The notes beneath the pieces are model-generated. The model worked only from the letters and a program-made list of their open reading frames with translations, was not told the origin of the DNA and made no database searches. DNA of 64,000 nucleotides from Pseudomonas cichorii. GTDB lineage: Bacteria > Pseudomonadota > Gammaproteobacteria > Pseudomonadales > Pseudomonadaceae. The stretch covers positions 143,449 to 207,448 of the forward strand of contig NZ_RBRE01000083.1 of the NCBI RefSeq assembly GCF_003700275.1, in the 5' to 3' direction. Position 1 is the stretch's first letter. Every line of letters begins with the position of its first letter. A program made the translations under genes and the position numbers. Shown one piece after another: positions 25,473-33,902 of this stretch.

Positions 25473-26249
25473 TTATTGATAGCGGGTCACAACCTTGTCT
25501 ACCCAGCCTTCGGCGCGCATTTCATCCAGCTTCTTTTGCAGGCGGACGATGACGTCATCGGAAGTGTCCTTGTTCAGCGCCAGAAACAGCTCGGCTGTAT
25601 GAAAGCGCAAGACCGTCTTCAGACCTGTAATGCCTTCCTGTCTGGCCAGATAACGGCCGACAGGATCGGCAGTGGCCCATAGATCGATCTGGCCATTGAC
25701 CAGTTTTCTGGCGTTGTCCTGATCACGCAGCATCAGCACAGGATTGAAACCCTTGATCAGCAGGCCCTGGGCAACCGCATCTCCTTTATAGGCGCCCACC
25801 TGATAGGCCTTGGCCTGTTCCAGATCGGTCAGGGCAATGGTGCTGTCCTCGCGAGCCAGCATGACCCACTCGACCGGACCGATGGGGCCGACCCACTTGA
25901 AGAGTTTTTCCCGCTCGGGGGTGCGCACAGTGGAGAACACGCCATAGCCGCGCTTTTCCAGCGCCAGCTTGTAGATACGCTCCCAGGGAAAACGCAGGGT
26001 CATGTTGTAGCTGATGCCGGCGCGCTTGAACATCTCGCGCACGATCTCGACAGCGATGCCGTCGATGTTGTTTTCCTGGGCGAAGTTCTTGCCGTCGACC
26101 GCCATGTTGTAGGGCGGGTAGTTTTCGGTCAGCAGAACGATCGAGGAGGCCGGAGCGTCACTGCCACGGGCGCTGAAACTCAGCAGAGCGCTGGCACCAA
26201 GCAGTGCAAGAAAAAGACCTTTGAACATATTTCGGCACTCGGGCATCAC
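25473..26249 (-). CDS. Periplasmic solute-binding protein, SBP_bac_3 family (no ABC partners)
   Basis: 258 residues with signal peptide (FKGLFLALLGASALLSFSARG). Seen: LTENYPPYNMAVDGKN near residue 39, VEIVREMFKRAGISYN, and FPWERIYKLALEKRGYGVF, all typical of the polar amino-acid binding fold, ending LQKKLDEMRAEGWVDKVVTRY. The WERIY/YGVFS pattern is that of orphan periplasmic amino-acid-binding-like proteins in Pseudomonas, which lack adjacent permeases, as here. It is convergent with the secreted protease (10 bp apart). Start could be M7 (MFKG...) rather than the first ATG. Confidence 0.82.
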   Translation of the reverse strand: MMPECRNMFKGLFLALLGASALLSFSARGSDAPASSIVLLTENYPPYNMAVDGKNFAQENNIDGIAVEIVREMFKRAGISYNMTLRFPWERIYKLALEKRGYGVFSTVRTPEREKLFKWVGPIGPVEWVMLAREDSTIALTDLEQAKAYQVGAYKGDAVAQGLLIKGFNPVLMLRDQDNARKLVNGQIDLWATADPVGRYLARQEGITGLKTVLRFHTAELFLALNKDTSDDVIVRLQKKLDEMRAEGWVDKVVTRYQ

Positions 26250-26338
26250 AACTCCATGCAGAGTGCCGTGATCCCGTGACAGTGTCTAGCTCGGTACTTT
26301 GCGATGTCGCTTTCAGGCACCTGCATCCGACGACTCAC

Positions 26339-26365
26339 GGCAGGCGGGCAAAAGGCCCGCCTGCC
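26339..26365. terminator. Strong hairpin after hisF
   Basis: GGCAGGCGGGC-AAAAG-GCCCGCCTGCC, an 11-bp GC-only stem 9 bp beyond the hisF stop. No T-run follows on the minus strand, so it may not terminate alone. Confidence 0.55.
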
Positions 26366-26373
26366 ATGCTTGT

Positions 26374-27144
26374 TCAGCGCATGACGATGCCGCGCTGGGC
26401 CATGTAAGCCTTGGCTTCAGGCACGGTGTATTCACCGAAGTGGAAGATGCTCGCCGCCAGAACAGCGCTCGCATGACCTTCAATCACACCGGCAGCCAGA
26501 TGTTCCAGATTGCCGACACCGCCGGAAGCGATGACCGGAATCCCCAGCGCATCGCTGATCGCCCGGGTAACGCCCAGATCGAAGCCGTTCTTCATGCCAT
26601 CCTGATCCATGCTGGTCAGGAGGATTTCACCGGCGCCCAGGTCTTCCATCTTTTTCGCCCACTGCACGGCGTCCAGGCCAGTCGGCTTGCGGCCACCGTG
26701 GGTGAAGATTTCCCAGCGCGGGGCTTCGCCTGGCAGCGAAACCTTCTTGGCATCGATGGCGACCACAATGCACTGCGAGCCGAAGCGTGCAGCGGCTTCA
26801 CCGACGAATTCCGGATTGAACACTGCAGCCGTGTTGATCGAGACCTTGTCGGCGCCGGCGTTCAACAGGTTGCGGATGTCCTGCACGGTACGCACACCAC
26901 CGCCGACGGTCAGCGGGATAAACACCTGGCTGGCCATGCGCTCGACGGTATGCAGCGTGGTATCACGGCCATCGACGCTGGCGGTGATGTCCAGAAAGGT
27001 GATTTCGTCGGCGCCCTGCTCGTTGTAGCGGCGCGCAATTTCCACCGGATCGCCCGCGTCGCGGATGTTCTCGAACTTGACGCCCTTGACCACTCGACCG
27101 TTGTCGACGTCCAGGCAAGGGATGATGCGTTTGGCCAGAGCCAT
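26374..27144 (-). CDS. hisF: Imidazole glycerol phosphate synthase, cyclase subunit
   Basis: 256 residues, a (beta/alpha)8 barrel. With HisH it converts PRFAR plus ammonia to IGP and AICAR in histidine synthesis. The ATG at 27144 opens the standard MALAKRIIPCLDVDNGRVVKG; a 5-codon longer reading lacks support. Catalytic Asp11 (CLDVDNG) and Asp130 (SMDQDGMKNGFDLG) are present. Last gene of the leftward his block; separated from hisA by a REP palindrome. Confidence 0.97.
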   Translation of the reverse strand: MALAKRIIPCLDVDNGRVVKGVKFENIRDAGDPVEIARRYNEQGADEITFLDITASVDGRDTTLHTVERMASQVFIPLTVGGGVRTVQDIRNLLNAGADKVSINTAAVFNPEFVGEAAARFGSQCIVVAIDAKKVSLPGEAPRWEIFTHGGRKPTGLDAVQWAKKMEDLGAGEILLTSMDQDGMKNGFDLGVTRAISDALGIPVIASGGVGNLEHLAAGVIEGHASAVLAASIFHFGEYTVPEAKAYMAQRGIVMR

Positions 27145-27171
27145 GGGGTCAATCTCCAAAACAGATCAGAC

Positions 27172-27263
27172 CCGCAGGAGCGAATTCATTCGCGAAATCA
27201 GCGTGCCAGACAATGAAGATGTCGACGCCGAAACCGCCTCGCGAATGAATTCGCTCCTACGGT
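27172..27263. repeat. REP palindrome pair between hisA and hisF
   Basis: GCAGGAGCGAATTCATTCGCG on the left and CGCGAATGAATTCGCTCCTA on the right, with about 45 bp between the arms. It sits in the middle of the his operon, between two genes that must be expressed together. Confidence 0.8.
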
Positions 27264-27267
27264 TGGA

Positions 27268-28005
27268 TTAGCGTTGTTCCAGGTCGCAAAGCGCCTGGGC
27301 TTCAGCCACATCCAGCGTGCCTTCGTAGATCGCACGGCCGGTGATTGCGCCAATGATACCCGGTGCCTTGGCGTCCAGCAGGGCCTTGATATCGCCCAGG
27401 TTATGGATGCCGCCGGAAGCGATCACCGGGATGCGGGTGGCTGCGGCCAGGGCGGCGGTGAAGGGGATGTTGCAGCCCTGCATCATGCCGTCTTTGGCGA
27501 TGTCGGTATAAACGATGGCCGATACACCATCCGCCTCGAAGCGCTTGGCCAGGTCGATGACCTGCACGGTGCTGACTTCAGCCCAGCCATCGGTGGCAAC
27601 GAAACCATCCTTGGCGTCCAGACCAACGATCACCTTGCCGGGGAATGCACGGCAGGCTTCGGCCACGAACTCGGGTTCCTTGACCGCCTTGGTGCCGATG
27701 ATGACGTAGCTGACGCCCGCCTTGACGTAGTGCTCGATGGTTTCCAGCGAGCGAATGCCGCCACCGATCTGGATCGGCAGTTGTGGATAACGTCTGGCAA
27801 TCGCGGTAACCACTTCGCCATTGACCGGCTGGCCTTCAAATGCACCGTTCAGATCGACCAGATGCAGACGGCGGCAACCACCATCGACCCACTTGGCAGC
27901 CATGCTCACCGGGTCATCGGAAAACACCGTGGAATCTTCCATACGGCCCTGGCGCAGACGTACACAGGCGCCGTCTTTGAGGTCGATCGCGGGAATAATC
28001 AGCAT
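27268..28005 (-). CDS. hisA: ProFAR isomerase
   Basis: 245 residues. Isomerises the aminoaldose ProFAR to PRFAR. Seen: MLIIPAIDLKDGACVRLRQG with catalytic Asp8, then IQIGGGIRSLETIEHY and VYTDIAKDGMMQGCN with the second catalytic Asp near residue 130, and IPVIASGGIHNLGDI. Leftward, after hisH and a short DUF2164 gene. Confidence 0.97.
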   Translation of the reverse strand: MLIIPAIDLKDGACVRLRQGRMEDSTVFSDDPVSMAAKWVDGGCRRLHLVDLNGAFEGQPVNGEVVTAIARRYPQLPIQIGGGIRSLETIEHYVKAGVSYVIIGTKAVKEPEFVAEACRAFPGKVIVGLDAKDGFVATDGWAEVSTVQVIDLAKRFEADGVSAIVYTDIAKDGMMQGCNIPFTAALAAATRIPVIASGGIHNLGDIKALLDAKAPGIIGAITGRAIYEGTLDVAEAQALCDLEQR

Positions 28006-28027
28006 CTGGAAACCTATTGTTCAGAAA

Positions 28028-28288
28028 TTAGTTTTTTTCGAGCGCCCACAGGTCGCTTTCGATACCCTCGAAGCGCTCCTTGAGGAGCTGCTGCACATCG
28101 AAAACTGCTCGGTTGTAATAATGCGGTGCAATCTCGCTGGTGAAGAACTCCAGCACCTCGGCCACTTCAAACGACCCCAGCTCCACTTCAAAGCGCTGCG
28201 CCAACAGCCGCTTGAGCTTGTCGATGGCCTGCTGCTCCTGTTCAGGAGTCAGGGTGAGAATCGGGGCCTTGGTTCTGGCTTTACTCAT
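28028..28288 (-). CDS. DUF2164 family protein within the his operon
   Basis: 86 residues, acidic/helical. Seen: LTPEQEQQAIDKLKRLLAQRFEVELGSFEVAEVLEFF, then HYYNRAVFDVQQLLKERF, the pattern of DUF2164. The gene begins 5 bp after hisH and ends 22 bp before hisA, so it is co-transcribed. Family function is unknown; position next to hisH/hisA is common in Pseudomonas. Confidence 0.88.
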   Translation of the reverse strand: MSKARTKAPILTLTPEQEQQAIDKLKRLLAQRFEVELGSFEVAEVLEFFTSEIAPHYYNRAVFDVQQLLKERFEGIESDLWALEKN

Positions 28289-28293
28289 GGCGA

Positions 28294-28932
28294 TTACCAG
28301 CGACCGTCCCAGGCAACGAAGTTCTGCAGCAATTGCAGGCCATGGGTATGGCTCTTCTCGGGATGGAACTGCACAGCAAAGCGCGAACCGTCAGCCAGGG
28401 CAGCCGCAAAGTCGACGCCATAGTGACCACGACCCACGACCTGACGCTGGTTGGCCGCTTCGACATAGAAGCTGTGGACAAAGTAGAAGCGCGCCAGGTC
28501 AGGAATGTCGTGCCACAGCGGGTGATCCACCGCCTGAGCCACTTCGTTCCAGCCCATGTGCGGCACTTTCAGATGCTCGCCCTGCTCGTGCAGATCCTTG
28601 CCGAAGAACTTCACCTGGCCAGGAAACATGCCGATGCAATCTACGCCGTCGCTCTCTTCGCTGCGGTCAAGCAAGGCCTGCATACCGACGCAGATGCCCA
28701 GAAACGGACGATCCTTGCTCACTTCGCGCACCAGCGCATCGAACTCCAGGCGGCGGATTTCAGCCATGCAGTCGCGGATCGCACCGACACCGGGAAACAC
28801 AATGCGGTCAGCCTCGCGAATCACCTTGGCATCGCTGGTGATCAACACCCGGCCTGCGCCAACATGCTCAAGCGCCTTGGCGACCGAGTGCAGGTTGCCC
28901 ATGCCGTAATCGATGACAGCAACCGTCTGCAT
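28294..28932 (-). CDS. hisH: Imidazole glycerol phosphate synthase, glutaminase subunit
   Basis: 212 residues, class I glutamine amidotransferase that feeds ammonia to HisF. Seen: VAVIDYGMGNLHSVAKAL, the nucleophile Cys in FLGICVGMQALLD near residue 84, and the His/Glu pair in AVQFHPEKSH near residue 195. Its start overlaps the hisB stop by 1 bp. Confidence 0.96.
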   Translation of the reverse strand: MQTVAVIDYGMGNLHSVAKALEHVGAGRVLITSDAKVIREADRIVFPGVGAIRDCMAEIRRLEFDALVREVSKDRPFLGICVGMQALLDRSEESDGVDCIGMFPGQVKFFGKDLHEQGEHLKVPHMGWNEVAQAVDHPLWHDIPDLARFYFVHSFYVEAANQRQVVGRGHYGVDFAAALADGSRFAVQFHPEKSHTHGLQLLQNFVAWDGRW

Positions 28933-29525
28933 CAGAGCACACCCTTGGTCGAAGGCATTTGCCCGGCCATGCGCTCATCCAGCTCGACCGCCATGCGCAG
29001 TGCGCGACCGAACGCCTTGAAGACGGTTTCGATCTGGTGGTGAGTGTTGGTGCCGCGCAGGTTGTCGATGTGCAGGGTCACGTTGGCGTGGTTGACGAAG
29101 CCCTGGAAGAACTCCTGGAACAGGTCCACGTCGAAACCGCCGACCACGGCGCGGGTGTACGGCACATGCATCTGCAGGCCTGGACGACCCGAGAAGTCGA
29201 TGACCACACGCGACAGGGCTTCATCGAGCGGCACATAGGAATGGCCGTAGCGACGAATACCTTTCTTGTCACCAATGGCCTGGCTGAATGCCTGGCCCAG
29301 GGTGATACCGACGTCTTCCACGGTATGGTGGTCGTCGATTTCCAGGTCGCCCTTGCACTCGATATCAAGGTCGATCAGCCCGTGCCGGGCGATCTGGTCA
29401 AGCATGTGCTCAAGGAAGGGAACACCGATATCGAATCGGGCCTTTCCGGTGCCATCCAGGTTGATCGAGGCTTTGATCTGGGTTTCCAGGGTATTGCGCT
29501 CGACGGATGCCTTACGTTCGGCCAT
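28932..29525 (-). CDS. hisB: Imidazoleglycerol-phosphate dehydratase
   Basis: 197 residues, the monofunctional form. Start at MAERKASVERNTLETQ (29525) rather than a 12-codon longer reading, by comparison with the family. Di-manganese site motifs: HMLDQIARHGLIDL near residue 44, DDHHTVEDVGI near residue 71 and NTHHQIETVFKAFG near residue 169. First gene of the leftward his block hisB-hisH-DUF2164-hisA-hisF; its promoter should lie in the 160 bp before it. Confidence 0.96.
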   Translation of the reverse strand: MAERKASVERNTLETQIKASINLDGTGKARFDIGVPFLEHMLDQIARHGLIDLDIECKGDLEIDDHHTVEDVGITLGQAFSQAIGDKKGIRRYGHSYVPLDEALSRVVIDFSGRPGLQMHVPYTRAVVGGFDVDLFQEFFQGFVNHANVTLHIDNLRGTNTHHQIETVFKAFGRALRMAVELDERMAGQMPSTKGVL

Positions 29526-29688
29526 CACCAGCTCCGCAAAATCATTGGGCGAAAAAGGCAATCATTATAGGCCCAGATGCGGCCGGCATGAAGTAAACAG
29601 ACGAGGGGAAGGCAAGATGATGGCTGATTGGCGGGATAGAGGGGGCAAAATCGACGACTTCACGCCCCTCACGCCTGCTGAAACGAGG

Positions 29689-30897
29689 TTATGCAGCGGC
29701 TCCGGCAAACAGGCTGGCCAGTGCATCGCACACCTTGCCGATGTTGCCTTCGTTCAGACCAGCCATGCACACCCGACCACTGCGCACCAGGTACACGCCA
29801 TGCTTGTCGCGCAGTTCATCGACCTGCTCGGGGCTCAGGCCGGTATAGCTGAACATGCCGCTCTGGCGCAGGATGAAGCTGAAATCACGACCCGGGACTT
29901 TCCGGGCCAGCACCGATACCAGCTTCTGGCGCATGTCGATGATGCGCAGGCGCATGCCTTCCACTTCGCTCAACCACTGATCGCGCAATTGCGGAGTATT
30001 GAGCACGCGGGCCACTACATAGGCGCCATGAGCAGGCGGGCTGGAGTAGTTGCGGCGCACGGTAGCCTTGAGTTGCCCCAGCACATTGGTGGCCGAAGCG
30101 ACGTCCTCGCAGACGATGGACAGACCGCCAACCCGCTCGCCATACAGCGAGAAGATTTTCGAGAACGAATTGCTGATGACGGTGGTGATGCCCGCACTGG
30201 CCATGGCGCGGATCGCGTAGGCGTCTTCGTCCATGCCCTTGCCGAAGCCCTGATAGGCCGTATCGAGGAACGGAATGAGCTGGCGGCTCTTGATCAGCTC
30301 GATCACCCGGTCCCACTGCTCGACCGACAGGTCGGCGCCGGTCGGGTTATGGCAGCAAGGATGCAGCAGCACGATGCTGCGCGCCGGCAAGGTCTGCAGC
30401 TTGTCGAGCATGGCCTCGAAGTTCACGCCACCGGTGCTCGAATCGAAGTACGGGTAGGTGTTGACCTTGAAACCGGCACCCGCGAACAGCGCATGGTGGT
30501 TTTCCCACGTCGGGTCGCTGACCCAGACCTCGGATTGCGGGAAGGCATATTTCAGGAAGTCCGCACCCACTTTCAGCGCACCCGAGCCACCCACGGTCTG
30601 GATGGTCGCGACACGGCCTTCGACGAGTGCCGGATGGTCGGCACCGAACAGCAGCGTCTGCACGGCTTGCCGGTAAGGCGCCAGGCCTTCCATCGGCAGA
30701 TAGAGAGAAGCCGCCTGCTCGCTCCCGGCCAGTTGTTGCTGGGCCTGCACCGCAGCAGCCAGAGGCGGGATAAACCCTTGAGCGTCATAGTACAGACCGA
30801 TACTGAGATTGACCTTGTCCGCGCGCGGATCCTTTTGAAAGGTTTCCATCAGCGACAGAATCGGATCTCCGGCGTATGACTCTACGTGGGCTAGCAT
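29689..30897 (-). CDS. Aromatic/aspartate aminotransferase (class I, AspC/TyrB type)
   Basis: 402 residues. PLP enzyme exchanging amino groups between aspartate or aromatic amino acids and 2-oxoglutarate. ATG 30897 (GGAG 9 bp upstream) was chosen over a TTG 3 codons earlier. Seen: HVESYAGDPILSLMETF, CCHNPTGADLSVEQWDR, DTAYQGFGKG, the PLP Lys in SNSFSKIFSLYGERVG near residue 246, and NYSSPPAHGA. The family includes TyrB and AspC; substrate choice cannot be read, though an AroP-type permease lies 1.5 kb away. Not in the his operon direction break: same strand, 160 bp upstream. Confidence 0.92.
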   Translation of the reverse strand: MLAHVESYAGDPILSLMETFQKDPRADKVNLSIGLYYDAQGFIPPLAAAVQAQQQLAGSEQAASLYLPMEGLAPYRQAVQTLLFGADHPALVEGRVATIQTVGGSGALKVGADFLKYAFPQSEVWVSDPTWENHHALFAGAGFKVNTYPYFDSSTGGVNFEAMLDKLQTLPARSIVLLHPCCHNPTGADLSVEQWDRVIELIKSRQLIPFLDTAYQGFGKGMDEDAYAIRAMASAGITTVISNSFSKIFSLYGERVGGLSIVCEDVASATNVLGQLKATVRRNYSSPPAHGAYVVARVLNTPQLRDQWLSEVEGMRLRIIDMRQKLVSVLARKVPGRDFSFILRQSGMFSYTGLSPEQVDELRDKHGVYLVRSGRVCMAGLNEGNIGKVCDALASLFAGAAA

Positions 30898-30924
30898 GCG
30901 GAACAACTCCTCTAAATGAATGGA

Positions 30925-31551
30925 TCAGGCCGAATAACGGTCGGATCGATGATTTTGCGCAATGATGAAATTCAGCAGCACCGCTCCTGCGACGGAAGCG
31001 ACCAGCGTCGGCAGGCTGATGAAGGTCAGGGAAGCGAGCAGTACACAGATATCCACGCCCATCTGAAACCAGCCAGCCTTGAAACCATATTTTTCCTGAA
31101 GGTACAGCGCAAGGATATTCATGCCGCCAAGGCTGGCCCTGTGCCGGAACAGGATCAGGAAACCCACGCCCAGTATCAGGTTGCCCAGCACGGACGCATA
31201 AAACGGCTGCAACTGATCGATATGGATGAACAGGGCATGCTGATCGGAAAGGAAGGATACCAGTCCTACGGCACAGAAGGTCTTGAGGGTAAACGACCAG
31301 CCCATCCGGCGAAAGGACAGGTAATAGAACGGCAGGTTGAGGGTGAAGAACGCAACCCCGAACGGCACGGTAAACGTGTAGTGGATAAACAGTGCAATGC
31401 CCGCCGTGCCGCCGGTCATGACGCCCGCCTGGCGCAGCATCAGCACGCTGAAGGAAATCAGGGTGGTGGCGATGATCAGGGCAAACACGTCTTCCTGGGC
31501 CGAATGACGGGTATCAACACTGCTGGGGACGGCGGTACGTGTAGTCATCAT
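30925..31551 (-). CDS. YitT-family membrane protein
   Basis: 208 residues with five to six predicted membrane segments (for example VFALIIATTLISFSVLMLR, GIALFIHYTFTVPFGVAFF, ASVLGNLILGVGFLILF). The repeated glycine-rich turn TGGTAGIALF and the closing GVDICVLLASLTFISLPTL are typical of YitT/DUF161 proteins. No known transported substrate. Located just upstream of, and in line with, the aminotransferase (27 bp), so they may share a transcript. Confidence 0.88.
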   Translation of the reverse strand: MMTTRTAVPSSVDTRHSAQEDVFALIIATTLISFSVLMLRQAGVMTGGTAGIALFIHYTFTVPFGVAFFTLNLPFYYLSFRRMGWSFTLKTFCAVGLVSFLSDQHALFIHIDQLQPFYASVLGNLILGVGFLILFRHRASLGGMNILALYLQEKYGFKAGWFQMGVDICVLLASLTFISLPTLVASVAGAVLLNFIIAQNHRSDRYSA

Positions 31552-31772
31552 GGCACTCGGCAGGATCTGGACAGGTGAATGTCAGCATTGACTGGCCTGC
31601 AATGCCCCGACAATTCACGATATGAGCACAAATCCTACACAAAGCGATTGATGTTAGCCATTAAATACAATTAAACGCACAACAATATCCACAACAACTT
31701 TATAAATGCATTATTTACGCACAGCAAATATTGCGAGTGCGCTAATACAGTGCAGTAAATGCCAATCCCGAC

Positions 31773-32237
31773 TTACACTGTCACCACACTGTTTTCCTTG
31801 AGACGTTCCAGAACAACTGCCGTTTTGATATGGGCGACACTCTCACTGGCAGTAATACATTCCATCAGACGATTAAGACTATCGAGATCAGCAACAGCAA
31901 CCTTGAGCGTATAATCCGCATCCCCCGTCGTCTTGTAGGCGTCGATGATCGAACTGAGGTCTGCCACCAATGCCTGGAATATCTCCCGATACTCCGTGCG
32001 ATGGCCCACCAGACGGACTTCGATCATTGCCAGCACCTCGCGGCTCATGGCTTGCGGAGCGACCCGGGCATGGTAGCCAAGGATCAGATGATCCTGCTCC
32101 AGGCTGATTCTGCGCCGTGAACACTGCGATGCCGAAAGCCCGACCAGATCGCTCAACTCCTGGTTGGTCAAGCGGCCATTGGCCTGCAGCAGGGTCAGGA
32201 TCTTCAAGTCGAAGTCGTCGATTTCATTTATTTTCAT
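31773..32237 (-). CDS. Lrp/AsnC-family regulator
   Basis: 154 residues from the ATG at 32237 (MKINEIDDFDLKILTLLQ); a 45-codon longer reading extends into the promoter. N-terminal HTH (TNQELSDLVGLSASQCSRRR) near residues 24-43, then the RAM effector domain (MIEVRLVGHRTEYREIFQALV, YKTTGDADYTLKVAVADL). Divergent from an AroP-type permease with 183 bp between, which is the obvious target, and in line with the YitT and aminotransferase genes, so an amino-acid-responsive role is likely. Confidence 0.92.
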   Translation of the reverse strand: MKINEIDDFDLKILTLLQANGRLTNQELSDLVGLSASQCSRRRISLEQDHLILGYHARVAPQAMSREVLAMIEVRLVGHRTEYREIFQALVADLSSIIDAYKTTGDADYTLKVAVADLDSLNRLMECITASESVAHIKTAVVLERLKENSVVTV

Positions 32238-32420
32238 TGAGGGCAATCGCTCGTACCAAAGAGTTCCAGGCCGGAAGCCTATCAGTTTCAAAGCATCAAC
32301 ATGCGACCGCCCGAAGTGCATTGCCGGAGCAGATGGCACCTGTCTTGCAATCGAGCCCAATCGTAAAGCCAATGATGGCCATACCAGCCGATCCGTAATT
32401 AATACTTGCAGGGATTTTCA

Positions 32421-33797
32421 ATGACCCAATCAACGCCGCCCGATCAATTACATCGGGGATTAAAGAATCGGCACATCCAACTGATCGCACTGGGTGGTGC
32501 TATCGGTACGGGGTTGTTTCTAGGAATTGCCCACACCATCAACATGGCGGGCCCTTCGGTGATCCTGGGTTATGCGATTGCCGGCATGATCGCTTTCTTC
32601 ATCATGCGCCAACTGGGCGAGATGGTGGTCGAAGAGCCGGTCGCCGGTACATTCAGCCACTTCGCCAATAAATACTGGGGCAACTTCCCGGGGTTCATGT
32701 CCGGCTGGAACTACTGGGTCCTCTACGTACTGGTCGGGATGGCCGAGCTTACGGCGGTCGGCATGTACGTTCAGTACTGGTGGCCGGAAGTACCGACCTG
32801 GGTGTCGGCGGCCGTGTTCTTTGTGGTCATCAACCTGATCAACCTCAGCAGCGTGAAGCTGTATGGGGAAATGGAGTTCTGGTTCTCCATCATCAAAGTG
32901 CTGGCGATCATCAGCATGATTGTCTTCGGTGCCTATCTGCTGGCCAGCGGCAATGGCGGCCCTGACGCTTCTGTCGCCAACCTCTGGCAATACGGCGGGT
33001 TCTTTCCCAATGGCGTCAGCGGACTGGTAATGGCCATGGCCTTCATCATGTTTTCGTTTGGCGGCCTGGAGCTGATCGGCATCACCGCTGCCGAGGCGCA
33101 GGATCCCCAGCGCAGCATCCCGCGTGCGACCAATCAGGTGATCTACCGCATCCTGCTGTTCTATGTGGGCGCCCTGCTGGTGCTGCTGAGCCTGTACCCA
33201 TGGCAGAAAGTGGTTGCCGGTGGCAGTCCCTTCGTCATGATTTTCCATGCCATGGACAGCAACATCGTCGCGACCGTACTGAACGTCGTGGTGCTGACAG
33301 CCGCGCTGTCGGTCTATAACAGCTGCGTGTACAGCAACAGCCGGATGATGTTCGGCCTGGCCAAACAGGGCAATGCGCCAAAAGCGATGCTCAAGGTCAA
33401 TGCGCGCGGCGTACCGGTCAATGCTCTGGCGATCTCGGCGGCGTCTACCGGTACCTGCGTACTGATCAACTACCTGATGCCGGGCAAGGCCTTTGAATTG
33501 CTCATGGCGCTGGTAGTGGCGGCACTGGTACTCAACTGGGTCATCATTACCATTACCCATCTGAAATTCCGCAGCGCCAAACGCCAGGCCAACGAAACCA
33601 CGCTCTTCAAGAGCTGGGGCTACCCGGCCACCAACTACATCTGTCTGGCGTTCCTGTCCGGTATCCTGGCAATCATGCTCTTCACACCGGGAATCAGTGT
33701 TTCGGTGTACATGATTCCGGTCTGGCTGATCGCGCTGGGAGTGGCTTACGCCATCAAGGTTCGTCGCATAGCGGCCAACCCTGTACAGACCGTATAG
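32421..33797 (+). CDS. aroP: Aromatic amino-acid permease, AroP/PheP type
   Basis: 458 residues, about 12 membrane segments, APC superfamily. From the ATG at 32421: LKNRHIQLIALGGAIGTGLFLG, MRQLGEMVVEEPVAG, SGWNYWVLYVLVGMAELTAVG and KLYGEMEFWFSIIKV match E. coli AroP nearly word for word; LTAALSVYNSCVYSNSRM follows. The protein imports Phe, Tyr or Trp by proton symport. GGGATT precedes the start. Divergent from the Lrp gene. Confidence 0.88.
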   Translation: MTQSTPPDQLHRGLKNRHIQLIALGGAIGTGLFLGIAHTINMAGPSVILGYAIAGMIAFFIMRQLGEMVVEEPVAGTFSHFANKYWGNFPGFMSGWNYWVLYVLVGMAELTAVGMYVQYWWPEVPTWVSAAVFFVVINLINLSSVKLYGEMEFWFSIIKVLAIISMIVFGAYLLASGNGGPDASVANLWQYGGFFPNGVSGLVMAMAFIMFSFGGLELIGITAAEAQDPQRSIPRATNQVIYRILLFYVGALLVLLSLYPWQKVVAGGSPFVMIFHAMDSNIVATVLNVVVLTAALSVYNSCVYSNSRMMFGLAKQGNAPKAMLKVNARGVPVNALAISAASTGTCVLINYLMPGKAFELLMALVVAALVLNWVIITITHLKFRSAKRQANETTLFKSWGYPATNYICLAFLSGILAIMLFTPGISVSVYMIPVWLIALGVAYAIKVRRIAANPVQTV

Positions 33798-33849
33798 AAC
33801 GAGTTGATTGGCGAAGGACACAGGTCCGATCCGCGACATACACGGCCAT

Positions 33850-33890
33850 AAAAAAAGCGCTTGCACATCCCGTGCAAGCGCTTTCTTTTT
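33850..33890. terminator. Bidirectional terminator between aroP and the OFA transporter
   Basis: A run A7, then AGCGCTTGCAC, a 6-nt loop, GTGCAAGCGCT and TTCTTTTT: an 11-bp stem with A and T tracts on both sides, between two converging genes. Confidence 0.9.
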
Positions 33891-33902
33891 ACCCGACTGT
33901 TC

